43,508 bases of DNA, from the NCBI GenBank assembly GCA_026707405.1, contig JAPOWW010000012.1, positions 1 through 43,508 on the forward strand, given 5' to 3'. Made by a program: the position numbers and the translations under genes. A model generated the notes under the pieces. The model worked only from the letters and a program-made list of their open reading frames with translations. It was not told the DNA's origin and did not search any database. Of the stretch, positions 16,790 through 25,290 are shown in pieces; within the stretch, counting starts at the first letter, position 1, and each line of letters opens with the position of its first letter. Source of the stretch: Chloroflexota bacterium. GTDB taxonomy: Bacteria; Chloroflexota; UBA11872; VXNJ01.

Positions 16790-17737
16790 GTGGACGATAG
16801 GGTCTCAATAATCAGAGAAGCGGCAAAAGACTTCGGCATACTTCAGCGCAACCAGGTGAGGGCCGAGATGAAGGAGCTTCCTTCAATCCTCGGCGAGATG
16901 GAACTGCTCGAAAAGCTGGTTCCGTGCAATAACAGCTACGGGATGGGTTTGCTGGCGGCTACAAACCAGAGACTGGTGTATCTGAACAAACTGCCATTGG
17001 GCAAAACTCATGTCGAACAATACAACTATGGCGACATCACCTCGATCGAATTCAAGACCACGAAGCTCATCCGCGGCGTATTACGGTTTTCCGTTTTGGG
17101 GGAACGGATGATGTTCGGGAACCTACCCACCAAACTAACAAGTGCCTTCGCCGAGCATCTGCGGTCGAAGGTGCCTCCCGAAAACCTGGAAAATGCGAGT
17201 CCTGCCCCCTCTCCGGAGCAGGCAGAGGCAATCCACGCGGCGGTTCAGGAGATAAGCCCCTCGAATCGTGATGGGATCAAGAAGGAGCTCGACGAGCTTC
17301 CCGCCATACTCAGCGACGACGAGCTGCCCGAAAAGATGATCGAAGGCTGGTACGGCGGCGGCACAGGCTTGCTCGTGGCCACCAACAAGCGGCTCTTTTT
17401 TACCGACAAACGGCGTTTCACGGGCCTTCAAGTTGAGGACTTCTTATACGAGACGATCAATTCGGTTTCAGCCAGAACGGGTATGATTCTTGGCTCGATT
17501 CGAATCCACACGGCCGGGAACATAGAGGTGATCGACAACGTCGAGAATGAATTGGTGCACCCTTTCGCCGAGTTTGTCCGCAACAAGATATCTGCTGCGA
17601 ATTCTCGTGCGAACGTCGCCGCGCCGGCCACCAGCTCCCTCGCTGATGAGCTGAAGAAGCTCGCGGAACTCGTCGACATGGGCATCCTGACCAAGGAGGA
17701 ATTCGAGCAGCAGAAAGCCAAGCTGCTCGGAAGCTGA
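16790..17737 (+). CDS. Tandem bacterial PH-domain protein with C-terminal SHOCT domain
   Basis: A 315-residue protein made of two copies of a YokE-like bacterial PH module. Copy one (about residues 25-130) contains GMGLLAATNQRLVYLNKLP and copy two (about 155-265) contains GTGLLVATNKRLFFTDKRR, both followed by the I-x-S strand typical of the fold. Each is preceded by an E-L-P-A/S-I-L helix. The last 32 residues (LADELKKLAELVDMGILTKEEFEQQKAKLLG) are a SHOCT helix pair, an oligomerisation element common at the ends of bacterial proteins. The role is unknown; the family is probably involved in membrane or protein binding. The GTG start follows a weak GAGG; no nearby ATG keeps the first helix intact. 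Confidence 0.85.
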   Translation: MDDRVSIIREAAKDFGILQRNQVRAEMKELPSILGEMELLEKLVPCNNSYGMGLLAATNQRLVYLNKLPLGKTHVEQYNYGDITSIEFKTTKLIRGVLRFSVLGERMMFGNLPTKLTSAFAEHLRSKVPPENLENASPAPSPEQAEAIHAAVQEISPSNRDGIKKELDELPAILSDDELPEKMIEGWYGGGTGLLVATNKRLFFTDKRRFTGLQVEDFLYETINSVSARTGMILGSIRIHTAGNIEVIDNVENELVHPFAEFVRNKISAANSRANVAAPATSSLADELKKLAELVDMGILTKEEFEQQKAKLLGS

Positions 17738-17827
17738 TCCGCCGCGCACCCGCGACCGGAAGCATCCTAGCGACGTAATTACTACTTCGAGCCGTCCCGC
17801 GCAGTGGGCCCGGACGCCGCCCTTCCC

Positions 17828-19387
17828 CTAGCCGACCATCATCCGTTCGTGTATTGCGTTGACCACCGCGTGCGCCGACAGCGCCGCGCCCTCCTGCCAG
17901 CCGGGCAGGGAGGTCGTCTGATCGCCCGCGAAGTAGATCGCCCCATCGGGGACCTTTAGCGCCTCCGGCGCGGCATAGCTCTCCGGCCACGCGCCTTTCT
18001 GGAAGGGGGCCTTCGACCAGGCCCGGCTAACGCCCGACTCGATCTCCTGCCCATATCCAGGATGGATGTTCTCTCCGTCAGCAATGGCGACCCGCAGCCG
18101 GTCAGGCGGGGACATGTTGGCGAAGCGCTCGCCCTGGCCGGGCCGGTCGTCCCAGATGTACGCACCCATGATCACGCCTTTGTCACGGTGGAACCCGTTC
18201 GCCGGATACCAGATTTGCGTGATGTCCTGGTTGGTCCACGAGATGCCGCCGTAGATGGCGTGGTCTTCCTCCCAGAAGCGACGTCGCGTCTGGAAACCGA
18301 TCTTCACGGCTGGCACAAACGCCGTCGACTCTATCGCCGTCTGCGTTTCCGGGGAGAAGTCGTTAGGGATGTCCTTCAGGACCGGCGCCGGGATGGTGCA
18401 GATCGCGAAGTCCGCCTCCATCGCCTGCCCGCCGTTGTGGACGATGCGGGTGCCGTTCGGCGTCTTGCGGATCTCCTCGACGACGCTTTGATACTTGATT
18501 AGGCCGTGCACCCGCTCTTCGAAGGCTTTGGCTATCGCGTCCATGCCTCCGACGGGTTGGAACAAGGTGGAGTTCTGGTCAAGGAATTCACCGAAGTGGA
18601 GCTTGTACTCCCAAAAATCCGACCTCAGCAGCTCGCCGAAACTCAACGGATCGTTCGGGACGCCGCCCCCAAGGCCGGCGTTGACCTGCTCGCCGCGAAA
18701 CCCGCTCCGTGACGAACCTTTATATAGATGATCGGGGTCCAGGTCGCCATATTCGACGAGCATGTCGAGGACTCTTCCCTTGTCCTCACCCGAAAGCTCC
18801 TCATCCAGGGCCTTGCGATTGATCGCTTTGGCGAGCAGTTCGGCAATGTACCCACGCAGGTCGGTAGTCACCCGCCGTCCCACCACGGCATTGCCGCCGA
18901 AAGCGTCAAGATGGTGGAACAACGCCCCGCGGTTGTCGTTCAGGAAGATTTCCAGCTCGACGCCGAATTCTTTGCAGTAGCCGAGTATGGTCCGGTGGTG
19001 ATAGGGAATGCGGGCCGGGCCCATGTTTGCGTAAAGGTGGTCTTCGACCTCGAAGTCGACCCACTGCCGGCTGTCGACCTCGCTAATCACGTCCCCGCCG
19101 CGGGCGGTTAGGTTCCGCCCCCCGGCGCGGCCGGAAGCCTCCAGGATCGTGCAGTCATAACCGGCCTTGGCAAGCTCATAAGCTGCCGTCATTCCCGCGA
19201 TGCCCGCTCCCAGGATCACAACGCGTTTCCCATAGCCGGAGTTGGCCGGCAGATCGGGCGGAGGGGCCGCATTGGCTACGCCCAGTCCCACCAGGTCCAA
19301 TGCTTCCATGGTTTTGTAGACAGCCGCGGCCCCGGCGGCCAACCCCACCGATTTCAAGAATTGGCGCTTCGTCATATTCAAGGCCAT
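17828..19387 (-). CDS. Flavin-containing amine oxidase (monoamine oxidase family), Tat-like leader
   Basis: A 519-residue FAD enzyme. The dinucleotide-binding motif VVILGAGIAGMTAAYELAKAGYDCTILEASGRAGGRN is followed by the substrate domain, and the C-terminus contains GAIYFAGDQTTSLPGWQEGAALSAH, the motif that closes over the flavin. It should oxidise a primary or secondary amine, releasing an imine and H2O2. Upstream of the FAD fold is TKRQFLKSVGLAAGAAA, a twin-arginine-like leader with Lys in place of the first Arg. The start is set at 19387 because GGGGGAGGG lies just before that ATG; an upstream extension to 19477 has no such site. It converges with the PH/SHOCT gene, with only 90 bp between them. 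Confidence 0.9.
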   Translation of the reverse strand: MALNMTKRQFLKSVGLAAGAAAVYKTMEALDLVGLGVANAAPPPDLPANSGYGKRVVILGAGIAGMTAAYELAKAGYDCTILEASGRAGGRNLTARGGDVISEVDSRQWVDFEVEDHLYANMGPARIPYHHRTILGYCKEFGVELEIFLNDNRGALFHHLDAFGGNAVVGRRVTTDLRGYIAELLAKAINRKALDEELSGEDKGRVLDMLVEYGDLDPDHLYKGSSRSGFRGEQVNAGLGGGVPNDPLSFGELLRSDFWEYKLHFGEFLDQNSTLFQPVGGMDAIAKAFEERVHGLIKYQSVVEEIRKTPNGTRIVHNGGQAMEADFAICTIPAPVLKDIPNDFSPETQTAIESTAFVPAVKIGFQTRRRFWEEDHAIYGGISWTNQDITQIWYPANGFHRDKGVIMGAYIWDDRPGQGERFANMSPPDRLRVAIADGENIHPGYGQEIESGVSRAWSKAPFQKGAWPESYAAPEALKVPDGAIYFAGDQTTSLPGWQEGAALSAHAVVNAIHERMMVG

Positions 19388-19642
19388 CGTGCCCTCCCCC
19401 AAGCAAGCAAAAAGAACGGCGCTTCCCACTACCACGCTCGCTTCCATCACCATACCCACACAGCGGCAACATCGCACATCAACTTGGATGAGACCGTCAG
19501 ATCCGGTCGCCGCGCCTCCCCTGAATGTGGAAGAGCCACGTAAGGCGCCTGAAACGCTGGCTGTGTGGTACTAGACTGGATTCCGTCGACTCCGAATCCG
19601 GAGCGCTTTGAAATACCTAACAGTCGAAGGGAAGAACCGAGG

Positions 19643-20113
19643 ATGACATTAGAGTTCGGCACTACCGACCTGGAAGCCCAGCCCATCCTGGGAATCCGTA
19701 CTGCAACCAAGATGGACGAAACGCTCGGCCAGATAATGGGTGCGCTTTTCGGCGAGGTTATGGGTTACATAATCGAGAGCGGACAAGCGCCCGCGGGAAT
19801 GCCTTTGGCCATCTACCACAGCATGGGAGAAAACCTCGACGTCGACCTTGAATGCGCGATTCCCATGGCGGCGGCGATGGAGGGCAGGGGCAGAATCACA
19901 CCGGGCGAGCTTCCGGCTGGCAAAGCGGCCACGGTAACCCACGTGGGGCCATACAACCAATTGGGAAAGACTTGGGATGCACTCAGTGAGTGGATGGATT
20001 CGCAGGGTCTCGAACCCGCCGAAGCATCCTGCTGGGAAGTCTACGTAACCGACCCGCGCGCCGAGCCTGATCAGTCAAAGTGGCGGACGGACATCTTCTA
20101 TCCCATCAAATAG
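19643..20113 (+). CDS. GyrI-like small-molecule-binding domain protein, copy 1
   Basis: A 156-residue stand-alone GyrI/AraC-type effector-binding domain (SOUL/GyrI superfamily). Visible family marks are the opening ITxLEAQPIxGIR-type strand (DLEAQPILGIRTATKM), MPLAIYHS in the centre, the strand VDLECAIPMA, LPAGKAATVTHVGPYNQLGKTWDAL and the ending EVYVTDPRAEPDQSKWRTDIFYPI. Such domains bind hydrophobic cations or other small molecules; stand-alone versions can hydrolyse or sequester xenobiotics. No DNA-binding domain is attached. The start at 19643 is preferred to upstream codons because the paralog aligns from this Met and AAGGGAAG lies upstream. It is followed 167 bp on by a close paralog. 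Confidence 0.88.
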   Translation: MTLEFGTTDLEAQPILGIRTATKMDETLGQIMGALFGEVMGYIIESGQAPAGMPLAIYHSMGENLDVDLECAIPMAAAMEGRGRITPGELPAGKAATVTHVGPYNQLGKTWDALSEWMDSQGLEPAEASCWEVYVTDPRAEPDQSKWRTDIFYPIK

Positions 20114-20280
20114 AAGCGGCCGATCTCATTCGCCAATTCTACGGACAGTCCCCAGCTCACCAATCCGGCGCAAAAGCCAGATGCGCCGCCAACGTGGCTC
20201 TGCAAACTGCCGCTACACTGGAACGTTGACCTTCCACGAACGCTGCAAGACCCCGTAACAACCCCAAGGAGCAAAAGCCA

Positions 20281-20760
20281 ATGACACAGAAATTCGAGAT
20301 CACCGAGTTGGAAGCCCAACCTATAGTTGGCATTCGTCTGACAACCAAGATGGACGAGACGCTCAGCCAGACGATGGGACAACTGTTCGGCGAGGTGATG
20401 GGTTACTTAGGCGAAAGTGGGCAGGCCCCTGCTGGTATGCCCCTCTCCATCTATCACAGCATGGACGAGACCATGCAAGGCAGCGGCGAGGTCGATCTCG
20501 AATGCGGGATGCCCGTCGCCGCGCCAATGGAAGGCCGGGGCCGGGTCGCCGCCGGCGAGCTTCCCGCCTGCAAGGCGGCTACCGCTACCCACATGGGTCC
20601 ATACGACGACCTGGGGGGAACCTGGATGGCGCTGAGAGGCTGGGTGGAGTCGCAGGGTCTCGAGCCCGTGGGAGCCGCCTGGGAGATTTACGTCACCGAT
20701 CCGGGCGCCGAGCCCGACCAGTCGAAGTGGCGAACGGATATCTTCATTCCCGTCAAATAA
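20281..20760 (+). CDS. GyrI-like small-molecule-binding domain protein, copy 2
   Basis: A 159-residue paralog of the preceding gene. The two align end to end at roughly two thirds identity, including KMDETL, LFGEVMGY, ESGQAPAGMPL, MEGRGR and AEPDQSKWRTDIF, with a four-residue insertion after IYHSMDE in this copy. AAGGAG is well spaced before the ATG. Differences cluster in the segment TQKFEI/TLEFGT and around the central cleft (AGKAATVTHV versus ACKAATATHM), which could shift ligand preference. It arose by tandem duplication and is followed by a long gene-free stretch. Confidence 0.9.
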   Translation: MTQKFEITELEAQPIVGIRLTTKMDETLSQTMGQLFGEVMGYLGESGQAPAGMPLSIYHSMDETMQGSGEVDLECGMPVAAPMEGRGRVAAGELPACKAATATHMGPYDDLGGTWMALRGWVESQGLEPVGAAWEIYVTDPGAEPDQSKWRTDIFIPVK

Positions 20761-21490
20761 GGGCTGGCCGACCCAATCCACGAATGACTTCGCGGCATCA
20801 TTCCCGCAAAGCCCGTACCCGCAAGAGCCTGGAGCGGGGAATGGGAATCGGGAATTCAGTCCTTCCCGTCCAACGTGCTGGACCTACCGAAGCGACATCG
20901 GGAGAAACTCTCTCGTGCATCCTGAGCCTGTCAAAGGGCACGCGGGAATGCGCCAAATGACGCCGACCACCGCCTCTCAATCAGCCTTGACCAAGAAATC
21001 AGATGCCCGTATGTTGAGATATGGCCCGATAGCAGCCGAAGTGGTGGGATCGTTATTCATAATTTTCCCACCTCTTCCGCCCAAAATCTGGTTTCGGTGA
21101 GTCCGGGCACCGCCAACAGACCCGATGACCATCGTCGACTTTCTCACGCCCCCCTGTTTTGCACCGCCATACAGAGTGATGTTTCCTAGAATCAGGAAAC
21201 GCCGTCCGTTGCCGACCCGCTATCTCCCCCAATTGCGGGTTTCCTGCGAAGGCTGTTCTGAGACCCACCTTGATATCCCCAGTGGCCTGCATATGGTCAG
21301 GGTGGAATCTAGTCCTCAGCTCTGACCCTCTAATCGATTCTTCTGAGTTCCACCCATCGCCATGCCACTACGGCCGCTCGATGAGCCGTTACTCCGGACG
21401 CAGATTTTTCCCCTCTTCTCAGCTTTATCGGGCCTTCTGGCGTCTAAACACGCGCAAGCAGGCAGGGATGTCGCAGCCGCGCGTCAACCT
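20761..21490. other. 730-bp gene-free region with degenerate repeats
   Basis: No ORF here has a ribosome-binding site or a recognisable product. The first 190 bp hold degenerate repeat material: TCATTCCCGCAAAGCCCG near 20798, GGAATGGGAATCGGGAAT near 20838, and CCTGAGCCTGTCAAAGG at 20923, a diverged relative of the units at 4912 and 10079. The rest (20960-21490) has a lower GC content than the neighbours and several short inverted repeats, such as GGTCAG near 21295 and CTGACC near 21321. It looks like decayed or non-coding sequence; I see no RNA gene in it. Confidence 0.5.
20918..20945. repeat. CCTGAGCCTGTCAAAGG, diverged REP-like unit
   Basis: The sequence GTGCATCCTGAGCCTGTC followed by AAAGGGCAC can pair GTGC..GCAC around a core that differs at two positions from CCTGAGCTTGTCGAAGG. 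It therefore belongs to the same repeat family as 4912-4959 and 10079-10123 but is more degraded in the core and keeps its own compensating outer stem. Confidence 0.5.
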
Positions 21491-22312
21491 TCAGGCGTCC
21501 GGCGACTCGTGATCCTGCAAAGGCTTGCCGCAGTGTGGGCACGTCGCGATTTCCGGTTCGGCGGACTTGCGCTGCTCTAGCTCATCGACGAAGGCCGACC
21601 CCAGGATGCCCGCCGGCATGGCAAACAGCCCGATTCCCAGCAGCGCCACGAAGGTGCCCAGCCCCCTCCCCAGCGGCGTGACCGGATACAGGTCGCCGTA
21701 GCCCACGGTCGTAAGCGTCACCACTCCCCACCACATCGCCGCCGGGACGCTCGAGAACGCCTCCGGCTGCGTCTCCCGCTCGGCCAGGTACATGAAGACC
21801 GACGCGAAGAACAGCAGCACGAATCCCACGAATATGGTGGAGAGCAGAACGTCTCGCCGGCTCCGCAGCACGTGAGCGACAAGCGACATAGATTCGGAGT
21901 AGCGTGCGATCTTCAACAGGCGCAGTAACCGCAGGACTCGCACGAACCGCAAGTCGAGACCCACGATTAGCGGAATGTAGAACGGGAGGATCGCCAGCAG
22001 GTCCGCAATTGCCAGCGGCTGAACCGCAAAGCGTAACCGGCCCCAAAGCGGATGTGAGTAGGCCGGGTCCTCGGTGCATGACCACACGCGCGCGACGTAC
22101 TCGACCGTGAATATCGCAACGGATACGACTTCGAACACCGTGAAAACGCCGCGCCCCACTCTTGCCACCGGCTCTATCGTTTCGAGCATGATCGCGAATG
22201 CGGTGAGCGTAATGATCACGACAACGGCCAGATCGAAAATCCGGCCCGCGCGACCGCCTTCATCCGCGGTGTTGACAATCAGATGAGCGCGGCGCTTGAC
22301 CCTGCTATACAT
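21491..22312 (-). CDS. Voltage-gated potassium channel-type ion transport protein
   Basis: A 273-residue six-helix channel subunit of the Kv type. The S4 voltage sensor shows regularly spaced Arg (LRFVRVLRLLRLLKIARYSESM). The pore helix and selectivity filter are MWWGVVTLTTVGYGDLYPVT, with TVGYGD diagnostic for K+. S6 follows (GTFVALLGIGLFAMPAGILGSAF). After S6 comes a short acidic linker and CPHCGKPLQ, a single CxxC pair that could form half a zinc ribbon. It is expected to tetramerise in the inner membrane. The ATG at 22312 directly follows an in-frame GTG; neither has a clear ribosome-binding site. The gene is divergent from leuS. Confidence 0.9.
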   Translation of the reverse strand: MYSRVKRRAHLIVNTADEGGRAGRIFDLAVVVIITLTAFAIMLETIEPVARVGRGVFTVFEVVSVAIFTVEYVARVWSCTEDPAYSHPLWGRLRFAVQPLAIADLLAILPFYIPLIVGLDLRFVRVLRLLRLLKIARYSESMSLVAHVLRSRRDVLLSTIFVGFVLLFFASVFMYLAERETQPEAFSSVPAAMWWGVVTLTTVGYGDLYPVTPLGRGLGTFVALLGIGLFAMPAGILGSAFVDELEQRKSAEPEIATCPHCGKPLQDHESPDA

Positions 22313-22615
22313 CACGTGTTCGCAATGGTGTTGGTGTTTTCATCTACGCGATCGACGTTCGAGAAATCAGACAAGTACAAATGATAAGTAATCGGATCGA
22401 CCGGGATCGAAAACTGCATCTACCATTTCTACCCGCGGCCGGGAATTTTGGGGCGAAGCAAGGTGCGCGCCTTTCCCGCTAGTTAAAATGTAAGGTGACT
22501 ACGCTGGCAGTGACGACCATGATCCGGCTTTCCGTCCGCGCCCCCCGGGCACTCCTGATGGAGCCGCGTCGAATGGTTGGGGCTGGCCCGATTATCAAAC
22601 TCAGGATAGAGACAG
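22313..22615. other. Divergent intergenic region between channel gene and leuS
   Basis: About 300 bp that must hold the promoters of both divergent genes. TAAAAT at 22484 is a possible -10 box for leuS, but no matching -35 box is placed at 16-18 bp. I looked for a T-box leader because the downstream gene is an aminoacyl-tRNA synthetase; the conserved T-box bulge sequence and terminator with poly-U are not present. Confidence 0.4.
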
Positions 22616-25267
22616 TTGGACAGGTACGACGCTAAGGCCATTGAAAGCAAATGGCGCCGTCGGTGGCAGGATGCCGACGTTTACCGCACCGATACGTTTT
22701 CTGGCAAACCCGCCTATTACTGCCTCGTGTTCTTCCCCTACCCGTCAGGCGAGGGGCTCAGCGTCGGCCATCTGCGCAACTACATCCCGGTCGATGCTAT
22801 GGGGCGCTACATGCGCATGTCCGGCTACGAAGTGCTACACCCTATGGGCTGGGACGCGTTCGGCTTGCCCGCCGAGCAGGACGCCATCGACAAAGGCATC
22901 CATCCCGCCGTAAGCACCCGCCAGTACGCCGCCAACTACAAGCGCCAGCTCACCATGGTCGGATGCGGCTACGACTGGTCGCGGGAGATAAATTCATCCA
23001 CTCCCGACTACTACAAGTGGACGCAGTGGTTTTTCCTCCTGCTCTATAAGCGAGGTCTCGCCTATCGGGCTCAAGGAATGCAGTGGTGGTGCGAAACCTG
23101 CGGCGCACTGGCCAACGAAGAGGTGCTCTCCGATGGCACCTGCTGGCGAGGGCACTCCGGCATCGAGCGGCGGGCGCTCAACCAGTGGTTCTTCAAAATC
23201 ACCGAATACGCGGACCGGCTGATCGAGGACCTCACTCTCGTCGACTGGCCCGAACGAACGAACCGGGCGCAGGTCAACTGGGTCGGGCGCAGCGAGGGCG
23301 CCGACGTCGTCTTCAAGACCGACTCCGGCACCGAATTGACGGTGTTTACCACCAGACCGGACACGCTGTTTGGCGCGACCTTCATGGTTCTGGCGCCCGA
23401 ACATCCGCTGCTGCCCGAGCTGACGACCGCGGACCGCCGTACCGAAGTCGAAGATTACGTGCGGCGCGCCGCCGGTGTGTCCGAAATCGAGCGAGCGGCA
23501 GTTGGGGGCGAGAAGTCGGGTGTATTCACGGGATCGTATGCGGTTAACCCCGTCAACGGCGAACGCATCCCGATCTGGATTTCGGACTATGTGCTGACCT
23601 CCTACGGCACCGGCGCGATAATGGCCGTCCCCGCGCACGACGAGCGCGACTTCGAGTTCGCCCGCAAATACGATCTGCCCATCCGCGTGGTCATAGCTCC
23701 GGACGGGTGGGACGGCAATGACCTGGACGAGGCCTTTATCGGCCACGGAACCATGGTCAACTCGCCTCCCCACGACGGGCAAAGCTCGGAGGACGGCGGA
23801 GACGGGATCGTCGCTGAGCTTGAGCGGACCGGCCTCGGAAAGCGATCCGTGGCGTATCGGATGCGCGACTGGCTCATCTCCCGCCAGCGTTATTGGGGAT
23901 GTCCGATACCTATTGTGCATTGCGATGAATGCGGGGAAGTCCCGGTTCCCGAGAACGACCTGCCCGTGCTCTTGCCCCATCTGGAGGACTTCGTTCCACA
24001 GCAGGCCCACCGATCACCGCTCGAATCCATCGAGCACTGGGTCCACACAACCTGTCCAAGCTGTGAAGGCCCCGCGAAGCGGGAAACCGATACCTTGGGC
24101 GGTTTTGCGTGCTCGTCGTGGTACTACCTCAGATTCATAAGCCCTCACTTCTCCGAAGGACCGTTCGACCGCGAGGCTGCCGAGCGCTGGATGCCTGTTG
24201 ACCTCTACGTGGGCGGAGCCGAGCACCAGGTCATGCACCTGCTGTTCGCGCGGTTCTGGTTCAAGGTCATGTATGACGCGGGACTCATTCCTTATAAAGA
24301 ACCCTTCGGCGCGTTGAGGCACCAGGGCATGTTGCTGGCCGAGGACGGCTGGCTGAACGTCGCCGACGCCCGGATCACCGGCGAATCGGCTGTAGCGCGA
24401 ACGGCGGACGGCGTCCGCGTGTACGAAAGGCCCGATGCGACTTCGCGAATGTTGTACACGGCTCCGCCGAAAGCCGAACTGGAGATCAAACCCGAGCGCT
24501 CCACAGTCAACGGAGCCGAATGGGCCGCGGTGCGCAGCGGCAAGATGTCCAAGTCGATGGGCAATGTCGTTACCCCGGACGCCATAGTCGAGCGATACGG
24601 GGCGGATTGTCTCAGGGGCTACGAGATGTTCATGGCCCCCATCGAGGGAACGCTGCCTTGGAGCGAGAACGGACTCGCGGGCTTGCAGCGCTTCTACCAG
24701 CGGCTGTGGGACTTGATCCTCTATGACGGCGGCGACCGTCGAGCGGCCAACGGCCAGGTACCGCCGTCCGAAGCGCAGCGGCGGGCGGTCCGAATCATCC
24801 ACAAGGCCGTCAAGCGATGCACCGAGGACATCTCCCGGCTTCGTTTCAACACGATGATCGCCAACGGCCTGATGGAGACGGTTAACGACCTCTATTCGGT
24901 CTGGTCCGAAGACCTCGGTCGGTCGGAATTGGGACGCGACATCAAGGAAAAGTTGATCCTTTTGCTCGCGCCGATCGCGCCGCATCTGGCCGAGGAATTG
25001 TGGGAACGCACCGGACACACCGGATTCGTTGCGCTCGCCTCCTGGCCCAAGTTCGACGAGAAGCTCGCAACCGAGGAGACCATCACACTGGTCATCCAGG
25101 TAAACGGCAAGCTCCGTGACAGGCTCAACGTCGAACGCGGCATAACCGAAGACCGGGCGAGGGAACTGGCGCTGTCCAGCCCTGTTGTGCTCGCGCAGTT
25201 GGACGGCAAACAGGTCCGCCGCGTCATATACGTCCCCGGACGGCTAGTCAACCTCGTAGTCAACTAG
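22616..25267 (+). CDS. leuS: Leucyl-tRNA synthetase
   Basis: An 883-residue class Ia synthetase charging tRNA-Leu. The catalytic opening is YYCLVFFPYPSGEGLSVGH (residues 34-52), then the LHPMGWDAFGLPAE segment. The CP1 editing domain contains LTVFTTRPDTLFGATF and YGTGAIMAVPAHDERDFEF, with the threonine-rich and Asp elements needed to hydrolyse mischarged tRNA. Next come the ISRQRYWGCPIPIVHCDECG module, the KMSKS loop at about 643-647 (GKMSKSMGN), the anticodon-binding helices and the C-terminal VIQVNGKLRDR domain. A 70-residue insertion precedes KMSKS, at the site of the leucine-specific domain. The first His of HIGH is Ser49 here. The start is TTG, preceded by AGGATAGAG. The gene ends 23 bp from the convergent helicase-like gene. 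Confidence 0.97.
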   Translation: MDRYDAKAIESKWRRRWQDADVYRTDTFSGKPAYYCLVFFPYPSGEGLSVGHLRNYIPVDAMGRYMRMSGYEVLHPMGWDAFGLPAEQDAIDKGIHPAVSTRQYAANYKRQLTMVGCGYDWSREINSSTPDYYKWTQWFFLLLYKRGLAYRAQGMQWWCETCGALANEEVLSDGTCWRGHSGIERRALNQWFFKITEYADRLIEDLTLVDWPERTNRAQVNWVGRSEGADVVFKTDSGTELTVFTTRPDTLFGATFMVLAPEHPLLPELTTADRRTEVEDYVRRAAGVSEIERAAVGGEKSGVFTGSYAVNPVNGERIPIWISDYVLTSYGTGAIMAVPAHDERDFEFARKYDLPIRVVIAPDGWDGNDLDEAFIGHGTMVNSPPHDGQSSEDGGDGIVAELERTGLGKRSVAYRMRDWLISRQRYWGCPIPIVHCDECGEVPVPENDLPVLLPHLEDFVPQQAHRSPLESIEHWVHTTCPSCEGPAKRETDTLGGFACSSWYYLRFISPHFSEGPFDREAAERWMPVDLYVGGAEHQVMHLLFARFWFKVMYDAGLIPYKEPFGALRHQGMLLAEDGWLNVADARITGESAVARTADGVRVYERPDATSRMLYTAPPKAELEIKPERSTVNGAEWAAVRSGKMSKSMGNVVTPDAIVERYGADCLRGYEMFMAPIEGTLPWSENGLAGLQRFYQRLWDLILYDGGDRRAANGQVPPSEAQRRAVRIIHKAVKRCTEDISRLRFNTMIANGLMETVNDLYSVWSEDLGRSELGRDIKEKLILLLAPIAPHLAEELWERTGHTGFVALASWPKFDEKLATEETITLVIQVNGKLRDRLNVERGITEDRARELALSSPVVLAQLDGKQVRRVIYVPGRLVNLVVN

Positions 25268-25290
25268 CCCAGACCCGCCGCGCCGGCGAG

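Noticed and set aside
22313..22615. T-box riboswitch upstream of leuS
   Set aside because: The conserved T-box bulge sequence and a terminator/antiterminator pair with a T-run are absent.
22994..25018. Long minus-strand ORFs within leuS (338 and 334 residues)
   Set aside because: Both are antisense shadows of the synthetase, whose catalytic, editing and anticodon domains are all intact.
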